A stretch of DNA of 64,000 nucleotides. Source: Muscardinus avellanarius (lineage: Eukaryota; Chordata; Mammalia; Rodentia; Gliridae). The translations under genes were made by a program, and so were the position numbers. The stretch covers positions 140,637,441-140,701,440 of the forward strand of contig OY726561.1 of NCBI GenBank assembly GCA_963383645.1, written 5' to 3'. The stretch's first letter is position 1, and each line of letters begins with the position of its first letter. Below the pieces are notes generated by a model. It searched no databases and was not told the origin of the DNA. It was given only the letters and a program-made list of their open reading frames with translations. Positions 22,441 through 33,840 of this stretch are shown here, piece by piece.

Positions 22441-22930
22441 CATAATTTCACACGTGCGTGAGTTTGTCTAGGGGATAAATTCCTAGAAGTGGACAGTGCT
22501 GGGTCCGAGGGTCTGTGCATTTACATTTTGACGGATATTGCCAAATTGCTTCTGTGGAAACTGCGCAATTTTCTTTCCAAGGAGCAACTATTAGTTTCTG
22601 CTTCACCCGCAAGTGCGCGGACCTCTCCTGCTCTGCCCGCTGGACTTGGCGTTTCTCTTGGAGGAACGCGGCTGGGCACGGCCCAGCGCCGCTCTGTAGG
22701 GTTTCCTTTTGTGTGGACCTATGCCCATCCCTTTGGCCCATTTTCAAGAGCATTTTGCCTCTGGGTTAAATTCTCAGTACCACAAAAAACAAGAAAGAAA
22801 AGAAAAGAAAAGAAAAGAAAAGAAAGAAAGAAAGAAAGAAAGAAAGGGTCTTTGATATTACCTATCTACTTTTTATCTCTTCCTTATCAATCTGCAGGAC
22901 CACTTTATGTATTTATAATTGTGTTTTTCC
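22441..22930. mobile_element. Old LINE-1 3'-end fragment interrupted by a SINE tail
   Basis: The order AAATTCCTAGAAGTGGA, GCTGGGTC, then TATTGCCAAATTGCTT is the well-known 3' region of old mammalian L1M elements. It runs to about 22756; an ID-type right-arm end with an (AAAG)n tail interrupts at 22757-22850, and AT-rich sequence continues to 22930. Orientation was not resolved. Confidence 0.6.
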
Positions 22931-22943
22931 CCTGAGCTGGCTC

Positions 22944-22945
<2 letters not shown>

Positions 22946-23021
<76 letters not shown>
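22946..23021. repeat. (GT)n(GA)n compound microsatellite
   Basis: About 20 GT units pass directly into about 17 GA units. Confidence 0.95.
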
Positions 23022-23024
<3 letters not shown>

Positions 23025-23400
23025 CGAACCAAGGGACATTCTACCACTGAGCTAAACCCCAAGTCCCACTTTATTTTTTATTTTGAAACAGGGTCTCGCT
23101 AAGGTGCCGAGAGGCTCAAACCTGCGATCCTCCTGCCTGGGCCTCCTTAGTACTGGACCACCATGTCCAGCTGGCTCGTTCATTTTTTTTCTTTGTAGTA
23201 CTGGAGATTGAACCCAGGGGCATTCTACCTCTGAGCAACAGCCCCAGCCCTTTAAAAAAAAGTTTATATTGAAACAGGGTCTCGTTAGGTGGATCAAAGT
23301 CTCATTACTTGCTGAGGCTGTCCTCCGACCTGGGCCTCCTGTCTCAGCCTCCCGAGCACTGAGTGTCTGGCCTGCACCACACTGACTTAGCTTGTTCATC
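23022..23400 (-). mobile_element. Two diverged B1-ID SINEs (minus strand)
   Basis: 23022-23175 and 23186-23400, each with the right-arm box (GGGGCATTCTACC or close) followed by the B1 arm. Confidence 0.75.
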
Positions 23401-23437
23401 TTTAAGCCTTCATTTCCCCTATGTACACATTTTTTTA

Positions 23438-23745
23438 TGGCTGGGCGTGGTGGCACATGCCTATACTCTTAGCGCTTGGGAGGCTGAGACAGGAGGATCA
23501 CACAGGTTCGAAGCCAGCCTCAGCTACTTAGTGAGGCTCTCAGCAACTGAGTGAGACCCTGTTTCCAAATAAAATATAAAAAAATGGGTCTGGGGGTATA
23601 GCCTGGAGGTAGAAGGCCCCTGGGTTCCACCCCCAGTACCACACACACAAAAAAAAAAAAAGGAAAAAGAAAAGGCTGGGGGTGTCGCTCACAGGTAGAA
23701 TGCCCCTGGGTTCCACCCTTTTGTACCTAAAAAAAAAATCTTAAA
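23438..23745 (+). mobile_element. Full B1-ID followed by an ID arm
   Basis: 23438-23655 is full length; 23672-23745 is a right arm only (GGGGGTGTCGCTCACAGGTAGAA). Confidence 0.8.
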
Positions 23746-23966
23746 GAAATATAGTCAGACCCATGTATTTTTTTTTCTTTATGACTTCTGTTATACTTAG
23801 AAAAGGCCGTAACAAGTCAAACATATGCAAAAGTCCCTCTGTTTTCTTGAAGCAATTTCTTCTTCATTCTTTAATCTTGCTAGCTTTGATCCAACAAGAA
23901 TTGGTTTTTGTTTTATGATGTGAGGTAGGGATCCCCCTAGATTATCACCTAGATTTAATGCCATCT
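23746..23966. mobile_element. Possible LINE-1 fragment
   Basis: AT-rich sequence containing GGTTTTTGTTTTATGATGTG and AGGTAGGGATCC resembles, in antisense, the late ORF2 part of L1. Too diverged for certainty. Confidence 0.4.
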
Positions 23967-23967
23967 T

Positions 23968-24152
23968 TTTTTTTTACAGTACTGGGGCCTGAACCCAGGG
24001 GGTGCTCTACCAGTGAGCTACACCCCCAGCCCTTTTTATTATATATTTTGAGACTGAGTGGCCCCGCTGCCCACTAATTTGTGACCCCCCCAGCCTTAGC
24101 CCCCACGCCCTAAGGTGCTGGGGTTGCAAGCATGAGTCACCATGTCCGGCCA
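23968..24152 (-). mobile_element. Diverged B1-ID SINE
   Basis: ID-like arm at 23975-24035 and a degraded B1 arm ending CACCATGTCCGGCC. Confidence 0.7.
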
Positions 24153-25010
24153 ACGCCCTCTTTTCCTAGAGGTTATTCTCGGCTGAGTTGTTGAGCCTTT
24201 GGGAAGCAGGGAGCTGCTGCCGGCGGGTGGGGGAGGCAGAGCCTGTCAGGGGACCAGCTCCCGCGGGAGGCTGGGCAGGGTGGGCTGAGCCGGGTGGGAG
24301 AGGGAAGGCGGGAGAGCCCGTGATGGGCTGCAGTGGACGTCCCCTCGGGCTCCAGGCGCCGTCGTTCTTGGTGCTCAGTTATGACTTTGCCCGGCTACAC
24401 CATGATTCTTTCAGTGTGCGTGACCTTGGTGTGACCTTGAGGGGAGGGAAGCCTCTGCCTGGGCCAGCTGGCAAGGCCTGGGGCCTGAGCAGTCCCTCCT
24501 CTTTGCCCGTGCCCACTAGAGCTGGGGGACAGTGTGTTACACGACGGCGGGGCGGGGCCCCATCCAGGTCCCTGCATGTGTAAGGTGGGCCGGGGCAGGG
24601 GTCACGGGCCCACCTGCTTCCTCCTCCCGGCCGCCAGGCCCCACTGGGTGTGGCCCCTGGTGTCTTTAGGGACACTGGTGGAGCTGGACAGGCTGTCCCT
24701 GAGGCTAGATCTGCCGTGACAGCTTTCTGGAAGGTTCTGAAGGGCACCTGTCTCATGCACCTAAGAGAACGCCCAGGTTCCGGGGCACACCCGGGGACCT
24801 GTGTGTCCCCTCCAAGCTTCAGCCTGCACCTGAGGAGTAGCCTTAGCTCCACCTCTGGGAATTGGGCCGCAGGTGCTTTGGGTGCGTTTCCTCTTTCAGC
24901 CACCAGGTGGCAGAAGGGAACGCACGATTCAGTCTCCGTTCACTGGTTTGACCTCCGACCAGTTCTTTCTCTGTTCCTTCCTCCCTCCCTCTCTCCCTCC
25001 CTCCTTCCTT
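24153..25010. other. Unique intergenic sequence with CTCF-like motif
   Basis: GC-rich, no supported exon. It contains the CTCF-like site at 24900. Confidence 0.4.
24900..24913 (+). promoter_or_regulatory. CTCF-like motif
   Basis: CCACCAGGTGGCAG on the plus strand is nearly a perfect CTCF core. Confidence 0.55.
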
Positions 25011-25208
25011 CCTAATTTTTTATCTCTTTCTTTCTTGTCCTGGGGATTGAACCCAGGGGCATCTGTCTCTGAGCTCACCCCAAGGCCCATTTTATTTTCT
25101 GTTTCAAAACAGGGTCTCACGACTTGCTGAGGCTGGTCATGAACCTGCGATCTTCCTGCCTCACCTCCAAGTGCTGGGGTTATGAGCATGTGCCACTGCG
25201 CCAGGCTG
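25011..25208 (-). mobile_element. B1-ID SINE
   Basis: Minus-strand copy after a (CCTT)n-rich stretch at 24975-25012; the right arm has lost several bases. Confidence 0.75.
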
Positions 25209-26083
25209 AACCCTGAGTTTCTCTGGTGGCCGGGGAGTGCAAGGGTTGAGGAACCTCGCAGGCCCCGGGCTCGGGGACCTCCATCATGGTAAGGGAGCTG
25301 GTGGCCCTGGAAGTAGCTGGGCTGAGCCACCAGACTGGGGCGCGGGCTCCCAGGAGCCTGGCTGCCCAAGGCACCCACATGGATCAGGCCCACGATTCCC
25401 TGGAGTCCAAGGAGGTAGCGGGGAGAGGGAGTGAAGGGGAGGGCGCAGGGAGGGGCCAGGACCAAGGAGGCTCCTCCTTTCCTCCGCAGGCCCAGGCTCA
25501 GCACCGGGGATGTCAAGGCTCTAGAGTGCCCCTCCATGGCCCCCAGCACACACCTGTAGGGCACACCGCCCTCCAGCTCGTGGACAGACCAGAGGCAGTG
25601 TCCTGAAGGACTTCCCAGCATCTTGTCACCACCCCCTCCCAAGCCCTGAACCAATCGGGCTGCGCCAGCCTCCTCGGCCATAGCACCCCAGATGCCTCTC
25701 CTTTGTCTCCAGCATGTTAGGGGCGGAGCTGCCCTGACTCACACCCAGGGGTACCCTCTCTGGGCTCCAGCAGGAGCAGGAGGCCCAGGTCTGGCTGGCA
25801 AACCTGCGTTCTGGGTCCTTGGGTCCTGGCCACCTGGACTCCCTGACAGCCTGGTGGAGTCCCTGGCAGCAGTCCGTTGTTGCTGGTCCAGGGCCGGCCT
25901 GCAGGGCGCCCTGGGCACTCAGACAGGTGGGGAGAGCAGTGGGACCCCCGTTCCTAGGGAAGGGCTTGATAAGGTGTCTTTTTGGGGCCCCTGATGCCTG
26001 GGGAGGCTGATGATAAGCAGACGAAGCCATAAGCAAGGATTTCTGAAGGAAACAGAGCAGACCACATGAGAATAAAAACAAAG
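25209..26083. other. Unique intergenic sequence
   Basis: No gene or repeat recognised. Confidence 0.35.
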
Positions 26084-26298
26084 TGGCCGGGTGTGGTGGC
26101 GCACACCTGTGAGCCTAGTACTTGGGAGGCTGAGGCAGGAGGATCACAGGTTTGAGGTCAGCCTCACCAACTTACTGAGACCCTGACCAACTTAGACCCT
26201 ATTTCAAAATAAAAAATAAAGAAGGCTGGGGGTGTAGCTTGGAGGTAGAATTCCCTGGGTTCAATCTCCAGTGCCAAAAAAAAAAAAAAAAAAAAAAT
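26084..26298 (+). mobile_element. Full B1-ID SINE
   Basis: GCCGGGTGTGGTGGCGCACA start, right arm GGTGTAGCTTGGAGGTAGAA, poly(A) tail at 26276-26297. Confidence 0.85.
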
Positions 26299-26444
26299 AG
26301 GAGGAAAAAGGCAGCTTCTGAGAGGGGGGCTCCAGAGGAGGAGGGCCCCTCCAGCATTGGGCCCAGACCTGAATCTCTAGAGTTGCTGGCCACACAGGCA
26401 CCTCACACAGGAGGGGTCCAGGTTGGGGCCTGGGTCAGATCAAC

Positions 26445-26660
26445 TAGGGGTGATGTCAACACCTGCAGCCCCCATACCTGGGAGGCTGAGACAGGAGTAT
26501 CGCGGGTTCAAAAACGGCCTCTGCTAGTGCTGAGATTCCTAGTGCTCCTAGACTCCTCGTGAGACCCTGTCTCAAAATAAAATAGGGCTGAGGGTGTAGC
26601 TCAGAGGTAGAATGCCCCTGGTGCCATCCCCAGTAACTCACGCACGCATGCACACACGCG
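26445..26660 (+). mobile_element. Diverged B1-ID SINE
   Basis: The left arm starts imperfectly; the right arm GGTGTAGCTCAGAGGTAGAA is clear; the tail is a CA/CGCA-rich run. Confidence 0.7.
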
Positions 26661-27630
26661 CTCAGGGCTCCTTAGGGAAACAGCCAGAGGCTGGCGTGCC
26701 AGGAGGGCAGTGTGGGCAGGAGGAACCAGGGCGGGCGGGCGGGAGGCCTGGGCTGGCCAGCGGAGGGAGCTTGCGGCAGGCCAGAGAGGTGGCAGGGCCG
26801 GCATGGGCGTGAGCGAGCGAGAGGCCTGGCCCCAGCTCCTGTGGGGCCACCGGGGTCGTCCTGATGACCGTGCTGCGCGCCCCAGCACTCCCGGCTCTGC
26901 AGGGCCACTGGGCAGGTGGGGCCGCGGGGGCTCGGCTCCCCCTGAGCTTCCAGGCAGACCCGCCCCAGGAGCCTCCTCGGCTCCCAGGCCCAGCCCGGTC
27001 TCATCCATCAGGCCCCAGACGGCCTCACCCGGCCCTGACCTCACCTGGGACAGGGGCCGTTTATCTCCGTCAGCCCTCCCGGCAGCCAGGCTCCCGGCCA
27101 ACAGGTTCTAGCTGCGCCCCCGGGCTGGTCTCATCGGCTGGACTCCCTCGGGGAGGAGGCTGCGGCAGGCAGGCCCCTGCACCGCTCTGAGGGTTTGCGA
27201 GGGCTTTGCACCAAGCCCCGGGAGCCCCAGCTTCTAACACGCAGCTCCTGTGCGTGCCCCCGGTTCCCCCCCAGGTGCTGGTGTTAGGAGAGACAAGCCC
27301 AGGGTCCTGCCCCCTTGGGCTGGGCTTGCCAGGCCCAGGCCACGCAGGCACAGGTGTAGGGAGCCCCGGGCCCAGGGTCCACAGGCCTCCGCGAAGGACC
27401 ACGGTCCTGTCTGGGAAGGTGTCTTTAAAACCCAGCGGTGTAGCCCCGCACCGGCCCCAGCGGCCACACTCTTGTCTTCCTCTTCCTGGCAGTCACAGCA
27501 CCAGGCGGAGTGCTGGGATCCGAGAGGCTGCCCGAGGGCTGACCAGCTCCCCCAGGGTGCGGTCCCCGAGCCTCCCACTAGGCCGCTGGTGGGGTGCAGC
27601 TCATGGGACGAGGTCTCCCTGCTCTATGTG
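26661..27630. other. Unique GC-rich intergenic sequence
   Basis: There are many CpGs but no known exon. Open frames on both strands are long only because of base composition. Confidence 0.35.
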
Positions 27631-27631
27631 A

Positions 27632-28044
27632 GTGCTTTTTGTACTGGGGGTGGCACCCAGGGGCATTCCACCTCTGAGCTACACCCTCAGCCCTTTTTAT
27701 TTTATTATTATTTTTTTATTTATTTATTTATTTTTTTTGGTGGTACTGGGGTTCCTGGAAGCCCTTCTACCTCTGGGCTATACTCCCAGACCTATTTTAT
27801 TTTTGGAAACAGGGTCTCTTAAGCCAGCACGGCTGGCTTCGAACCTGCGCGATCCTCCTGTCTCCACCTCCCAAACGCGGGGATGACAAGCGTGCGCCAC
27901 CACGCCCGGCTATTTTTTGAAACAAGGTCTTACTAAGTTGCCGAGGGTCTTGCTAATTCACTGAGGCTGGCCTCAAACCTGTGTTCCTCCCATCTCAGCC
28001 TCTCATGCCCCAGGATTACAGGCGTGTGACATCACCTGGCTGTC
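27632..28044 (-). mobile_element. SINE cluster (minus strand)
   Basis: ID arm (27632-27700), TTTA-rich tail, full B1-ID of the GGGTTCCTGGAAGCCCTTC type (27737-27911), then a B1-like arm (27912-28044). Confidence 0.82.
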
Positions 28045-28785
28045 ATCTTTGATAGGAGGGCAGCCCAGGGCCTGGGCCTGCTTAGCCTACTGGGAGACAG
28101 AGAGGCCTGGGGGCGGGGCCTTCGATTGTTCCCCAAGGGCAGAGGGCCCGAAGTAGGAGCCTCCTCTCTTTCCTCCAGCCTCCCTTCTCCCTGGGTTTCC
28201 ACAGAGGCCCAGGATGGGCCCTTGGAGCCCCTAATCCCTGTATCCCATCAGCCACAGCGTCTCTCTCCGACCTTATCTGTCTCCTGCAGCCACCATCGAC
28301 TCCCCTGCGGCCGCTCCCCTCCCTGCAGCTCAGGTTGGTGTGTCCTCCCTCCTCCCTCTCCTTCCTTCCCCTCCTCCCTGCTCCCCCCCCAAGCCCCCCT
28401 TTAGCGAGAGGGAGGGTGGGAGGTGCACCTCCGCCAGGCTCTCTAGTCCAAGGTCATTCTCAGACCTGAGGACCCCTAGGCCACCTTCCGAACCCCAGTC
28501 TAATCCTGGCCCAGTGCGGCAGGAGCGCTCATGACACCCGATGAAGAGAGGGCCCTGGAGCTGTTGTATTGTGGAGATAAGAGGGAGAGGGAGGCGCTTT
28601 CCCTGTGCCAGAGTGAGCTCTGGAAGCGCTGCCCTGGCACCCTGCAAGTCAAGCGCAGTCTTCAGGAAACCTTCCCTGGAGCATCCTCCGCAGTTCCAGA
28701 AAGAATGCTGAGCGGAGGAAAAGCACTCTCTATTCCTCACCTACTGCAGGTCATGGCAGGCGCTCCTATGTAAAAAGACAATCAA
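28045..28785. other. Unique intergenic sequence
   Basis: CT-rich and GC-rich parts, no recognised gene. Confidence 0.35.
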
Positions 28786-29204
28786 CCCCTGGGTGGACTG
28801 CAGGCCTGTGAGCCCAGTGCTTGGGAGGCTGAGACAGGAGGATCACAGGTTTGAGGCCAGCCGCAGCAACTTACGAGACCCTCAACCACTTAGTGACAAC
28901 CTGTTTCAAATTAAAAATAAAATAGGGCTGAGAGAGCAGGATGTGGTGGGCACACTTATAATCCCAGCATTTGGGAGGTTGCGACAGGAGGAATATGTTT
29001 TGTGGACAGCCTCAGCTACTTAGCAAGACCCTTTGCAACTCAATGAGACCCTGTTTCAAAATAAAGAATAAAAAAATAGGGCTGGAGATGTAATTTGGAG
29101 GTAGAATACCTCTGGGTTCCATCCCCAGTACTGCAAAAAAAAAAAAAAAATAGGGCTGGGGGTGTAGCTCAGAAGTAGAATGCCTCTGGGTTCAATCCCA
29201 AGTA

Positions 29205-29245
<41 letters not shown>

Positions 29246-29455
29246 ATTGGGCATGGTGGCACATACCTGTAACCCCCAGTACTTAGGAGGCTGAGACAGG
29301 AGGATCACAGGTCCAAGGCCAGCTTCAGAAATTTAGCAGGTCCTCAGCAACTTAGTGAGACCCTATTTCAAAATTAAAAAAAAAAAGGGGCCAGGGGTCA
29401 AACTCATAGATAGAATGTCTCTGGTTCAACCCCCAGTACCACTCCCCCCTCCCAT
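28786..29455 (+). mobile_element. SINE cluster with (AC)n
   Basis: B1-like arm (28786-28930), full B1-ID (28935-29152), ID arm (29153-29208), (AC)n at 29209-29243, then a diverged full copy (29246-29455). Confidence 0.8.
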
Positions 29456-29479
29456 AAAAAAAATGATTTACATTGATTA

Positions 29480-29885
29480 ACTGTTAGTGTCCTTAGACAA
29501 AAGTGATCCCATCTTGCGAAGACATTTTGCAGGTCTCTTTGCTGACCAGAAATACTTGCTCAAATATACCCTCCCCCTTGTCCTGCCCAAGATGCACCTG
29601 ACAAGCCCCTCGCTTATGGCCTCCCTCTGCTTAGGGAAAGTTTCTCCTGCCCCGCTTAACCCAGTTCCCACAGCCCGGCCAGCACCTCTACAGCCCCTTA
29701 GCAATGGCTACCGCAGTCGCGCCACCCATGGAAGCGCCCCCTAAACAACCTATCTAAGCATGTGGTCTGTACACGGACCCGGGCTCCCTCCTTTCCTGGA
29801 GACCCCGCCACGGGTTTTATCCCAATAAAGCCTGTCCTGCCTTAGCGCCTTCTGCCATCTCCTTCCTCCCCAGATGTTTCATTAA
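29480..29885 (+). mobile_element. Probable endogenous retrovirus LTR (ERV1-like, solo)
   Basis: A plus-strand block with a U3-like part, the signal CCCAATAAAGCC at 29821-29832, and a U5-like CT-rich end around 29850-29880. The layout resembles gammaretroviral/ERV1 LTRs. No TATA box is clear and borders are uncertain. No viral gene is seen next to it. Confidence 0.45.
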
Positions 29886-30630
29886 CAAGAGAAAAGCACA
29901 ACAAATATATTTATTGAACCAAAGTTTTACGCAGAACCTTTTGGAAATGAGGGCCCAGACGTAACAGGGACTTAGAGGAGGCTTTTGCTAAAAACGCTCT
30001 TCTCTTGGGCTTCAGGTGCCTGATGGGTGACTAAATCAGGACAGAGCCTGGCATCTCTGCCTTCATTTTTATGTCTCCTTTATCACCTTAAACTTTAGGT
30101 CAGCTTCCTGCTCAGCTCTGCACATCGACTTGTTAATCACTCAGAATATCTGTCTAAAAACTGGCGATACGAGGTTGATTCGCCCCAAATGTACCTAACC
30201 TCCCCCTAAATTTACGTAACCCCCCTGGTTTCCCGTCAAGGCTGAAGGCACCAAGATAAAGACTAACTAACGTGTCTCCAGGATCTGCAGGACATCATCA
30301 TCAACAGACTGTCAGCTGCCAGCTTCCACGCGTCCTATTCCAGACCCCGGGAGCGATGCTGGCGGTCTCCAGCCATTGACCTGAGCCTTCAGGAGCAGCC
30401 AGCCTTGCAGACAGAGCACCAGATGACGACAGTTACCCCACAACGGGGGCTGGAGCCCTCCCCCAGACAGGAGCTCTCGTCCCCTGATGGGAACCAATTT
30501 TCCCTTAAAGCTCTCCAGGCTTCGCCAGGACCCCGAAGACCCAGACCGGAGATGCTGACCAACCTGAGCGCAGTTGGGCCAAGACCGCGTAATGATGCAC
30601 ACCTCCCGCTCCCTACTCCAATCCTTCCCC
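29886..30630. other. Unassigned sequence, possibly repeat-derived
   Basis: It is less GC-rich than its surroundings and of unknown type; parts could be more LTR or an old transposon. No supported coding region. Confidence 0.3.
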
Positions 30631-30728
30631 CATTTTTTTTTTTTTTTGTGGTACCGGGGGTGGAACCCAGGGGCTTTTCTACCTCCAGGCTACACTCCCA
30701 GACCTTTTTTATGCTTTGTTTGGAAAAG
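30631..30728 (-). mobile_element. ID-type SINE arm
   Basis: Right arm only: after a T run, GGGGTGGAACCCAGGGGC and CTACACTCCCAGACC. Confidence 0.75.
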
Positions 30729-31825
30729 AAGAGTGGCAGAATGCTCTATTAGAGGCCTCGAATGCCATGGCAATAGTAGCTGTTGGCTGCAGCTGGAAGC
30801 GTGTCCACTGGTGTGCAAGAGAGGGGTGCGTGTGTGCACGTGCGTGTGCACAGAGCCGGCAGTGTGGGGCCTGGCTGGGTGAGAGCGTCAGGCATGCAGA
30901 AGCCCTGATGAGGTGGCTGAAGAAGGAACTCGTGAGCGTCTGAAACGGGTGGGGCCGGAGAGAGCCGAGCTGGGGTGCCGGTGAAGGGCTGCGGTCAGCA
31001 GGGCCGGGTGGCAGAGGCCGGCCTTCAGAGACTCGGGCCGAGGAAGTGGAAACAGCGGGTGCAGGTAGGAGTGCAGGCAAAGGAGCAGACCACCGAGGCA
31101 GAGCTGGAGGCCGCCGCCCGGCGGCAAGGGGCGGGCGGAAGGGGTGTTATGGTTGGAGTAGAACCCTGAAGGGCTCCTGTACTGGTGTGCAGAGGGGATG
31201 TCATTGAATCACAAGGCTCCAATCTCATCAGAGACTGAGCCTCCGCAAGGGCTCCTTGGGTGGTACCCTAGGCAGGGAGGATATGACTGGGGGTTCCCTG
31301 GGGGTGTGACTTTGGGGATGATACATTTGTCCGTGGACCCCCTTCTCATTAGCTCTTCTGATTCTGGCCTCTGTGACCCGAGACAGGGCCCCTGCGCTTT
31401 TCTCCCTCATCTCCCCACGCCACGCCACACCACGCCCTGAGCTCCGCAGACCTCACCTGACCGACATGGACTGGACCCCTGAAATCTCCGTAACTGTGAG
31501 CAAATCCATCTCCTTCCTCTAAGTCGTGGTCATCAGGTGCTCGGGGCCACTGCAGGGAGACTGCTGCCTGAGTCAGGGGGACATGGCAGCAGAGGGGGGT
31601 TGGGTGGAAGGCACCTCGGCGTGAACAAGGGCATGCGGTCTTGGCCAGCCCCTGACTCAGTTTCCCCATCTGTTACACAAGGGGCTCCTTCTTGCTCAGG
31701 GGCACTGGGGATGTCATGGTAGACACACACCCTGGCTCCTGCCTCCGGCTCAGTCTAGGGGAGGTGAGACAGGGGAGTGGCCCCTTCCAGGAGCTATTCA
31801 GGAAGGAGGAGGGGTTTCACTTGGT
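30729..31825. other. Unique intergenic sequence with MIR remnant
   Basis: At 31655-31685 the run CTGACTCAGTTTCCCCATCT is the MIR 3' signature. No gene recognised. Confidence 0.45.
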
Positions 31826-31899
31826 GTTTTTGTTTTGCTTTGTTTCATACTAGAGATTGAACCCAGGAGTATTCAGTCTCCAAGCTACACCCCTTAGCT

Positions 31900-31934
<35 letters not shown>

Positions 31935-31996
31935 TTTTTGTGATACTGGGGATTGGACCCAGGGACTTTCTACATAGACCCTCAGCCCTGTTTTTT

Positions 31997-32031
<35 letters not shown>

Positions 32032-32750
32032 TTGGTGGTACTGGGGGTGGAACCCAGGGGCTTTCTACCTCCGGGCTATACTCCCAGACCTATTTTATAT
32101 TTTTTATTTGGAAACAGGGTCTCACTAAATTTCTGAGAGCCTCACTAAGTAGCTGAGGCTGTCTTTGAACCCATGCGATCCTCCTGTCTCAGCCTCCCAA
32201 GCGCAGGGATTACAAGCATGTGCCATCACGCCCGACTCCTATTTTATTTTATTTATTTATTTATTTATTTATTTAATTTATTTATTTATTTTGGTGGTAC
32301 TGGGGTTCCTGGAAGCCCTTCTACTTCTGGGCTACACTCCCAGACCTATTTTTACATTTTTATTTGGAAACAGGGTCTCCTAAGCCAGCGCGCGTGGCTG
32401 GCTTTGAACCTGCGCGATCCTCCTGTCTCAGCCTCCCAAGCGCGGGGATTACAAGCGTGCGCCACCACGCCCGGCCTATTTTATTTTATTTTTTTATTTT
32501 GAAACAGGGTCTCACTAAGTTGCTGAAAACCTTGCTAAATTGATGAGGCTGACTTTGAACCTGCAATTCTCCTGTCTGAGACTCCCAAGTATAGGGATTG
32601 CAGGCATACGCCACACCACCACTCCCGGCTTTATTTTTCATTTTGAAACAGAGTCTTGCTAAGTTGCTGAGAAGGGCCTAAAGCCTGCTATCCTCTGGTC
32701 TCGGCCTCCCGGGTGCTGGGATTACAGGTGTGGGCCACCGAGCCTGGCAG
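31826..32750 (-). mobile_element. Dense SINE cluster with (TTTA)n tails (minus strand)
   Basis: ID arm (31845-31897), (TTTA)n 31898-31936, ID arm (31938-31990), (TTTA)n 31999-32033, full B1-ID (32034-32240), (TTTA)n, full B1-ID of the GGGTTCCTGGAAGCCCTTC type (32291-32477), and two B1-like arms (32480-32628, 32630-32750). All share one orientation. Confidence 0.83.
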
Positions 32751-33600
32751 GAAGGAGGCGTCCAAGCACTGTGTGCCTAGTGCCTTGTCCTAGGAGAGCC
32801 CCACGCTGTCCTCTCATGGCCATGGCTTGGGCAGGAACGGTGCCCTCCTCATGTCACAGGCTTGGTGGGGACAAGCAGTGGACGGCAGGACGAGGCCGCT
32901 GCCGAGGAGAGAGGGGGCCGGGAGGGGAGCAGGTGTGGGGCGGGGCGTGCATTGCCGGAGCTGGAGGAGGCGCGGGTACCGCAGCACAGGGTTGGGGCGG
33001 CGGGCCAGTGCTGCTCACAGAAGACCAGGGCTGATCCCAGAAGGCGTAAGAGAATCAGAGTAGGTCCAGGATGTGGGTTCCTCTTCCACTCTGAGCAGCA
33101 TGACCTTCGGTGACCTTGGCCTGAGCCACCTCTGGGGTGTGGAGAGAACTGGGCCAGCGCCAGCAGAGGAGAGAATGACAGACAGAAGAGTGGGCGAGGC
33201 CGGGGTCACCCTGGCTCAGCCTGCACCTCCAGCGCCCCCTGTGCACCGCCGTGGACGAGGTTTGCCCAGCCGCTCCCAGCCTCCACGCAGAGCCGTGGAC
33301 CAGAGACATGGGGACCACGAGCGATAAGTGGGGGTCAGGAGGCTCGGGGTGTGTGGGAGCTGGGGGCCAGGTGCTCACCCCACCTGCAGCAAGCCCCCCT
33401 CCCGCAGTCACAAGAGCTGGGAGGCCCGGCAGAGAGGCAGGAGAGGGCCCGAGAGGCCCACGGGAGAGGATGTGGAGCGGAGGTACCAGGAGCGGTCGAG
33501 GTGGCGCCTGCCCGCTGAGACTCTGGTCTCCTTCTCCCTCCTGTGAAATGGGGGTGCTCTGGGGCTCCTAGGGGGAGGGGCAGGAATTCAGCCCCGCCCT
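32751..33600. other. Unique GC-rich intergenic sequence with CTCF-like motif
   Basis: The minus strand at 33229-33244 reads CACAGGGGGCGCTGG, a plausible CTCF core. No gene recognised. Confidence 0.4.
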
Positions 33601-33629
33601 AAATCAACACTCCCCCACCTCCCCTCCCC

Positions 33630-33840
33630 ACCGCGTGGCTAAAAATAAAAGCAACGATAATTTCCCTAAATGAAACCTCCACTTAAACACTTAAAAAGCA
33701 ATAAAAACTCAATTTTCTTTCTCTCAATTATTTTACTTATTCCATTTTCCAAAAGGTTCACCCTGTTATGAAGATGTATTTTTCCCCATCAGCGGCACCG
33801 TTCTCTGCCATTACTCAAACTGACTCAGCCTCCCTCGCCA
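33630..33840. promoter_or_regulatory. Candidate enhancer, AT-rich island
   Basis: AT-rich block with CTAAAAATAAAAG (MEF2-like), two NK2-type CACTTAA motifs, TCAATTATTTTAC, and a TGACTCAG AP-1/MAF-like site near 33822. No repeat signature. Function inferred. Confidence 0.45.
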
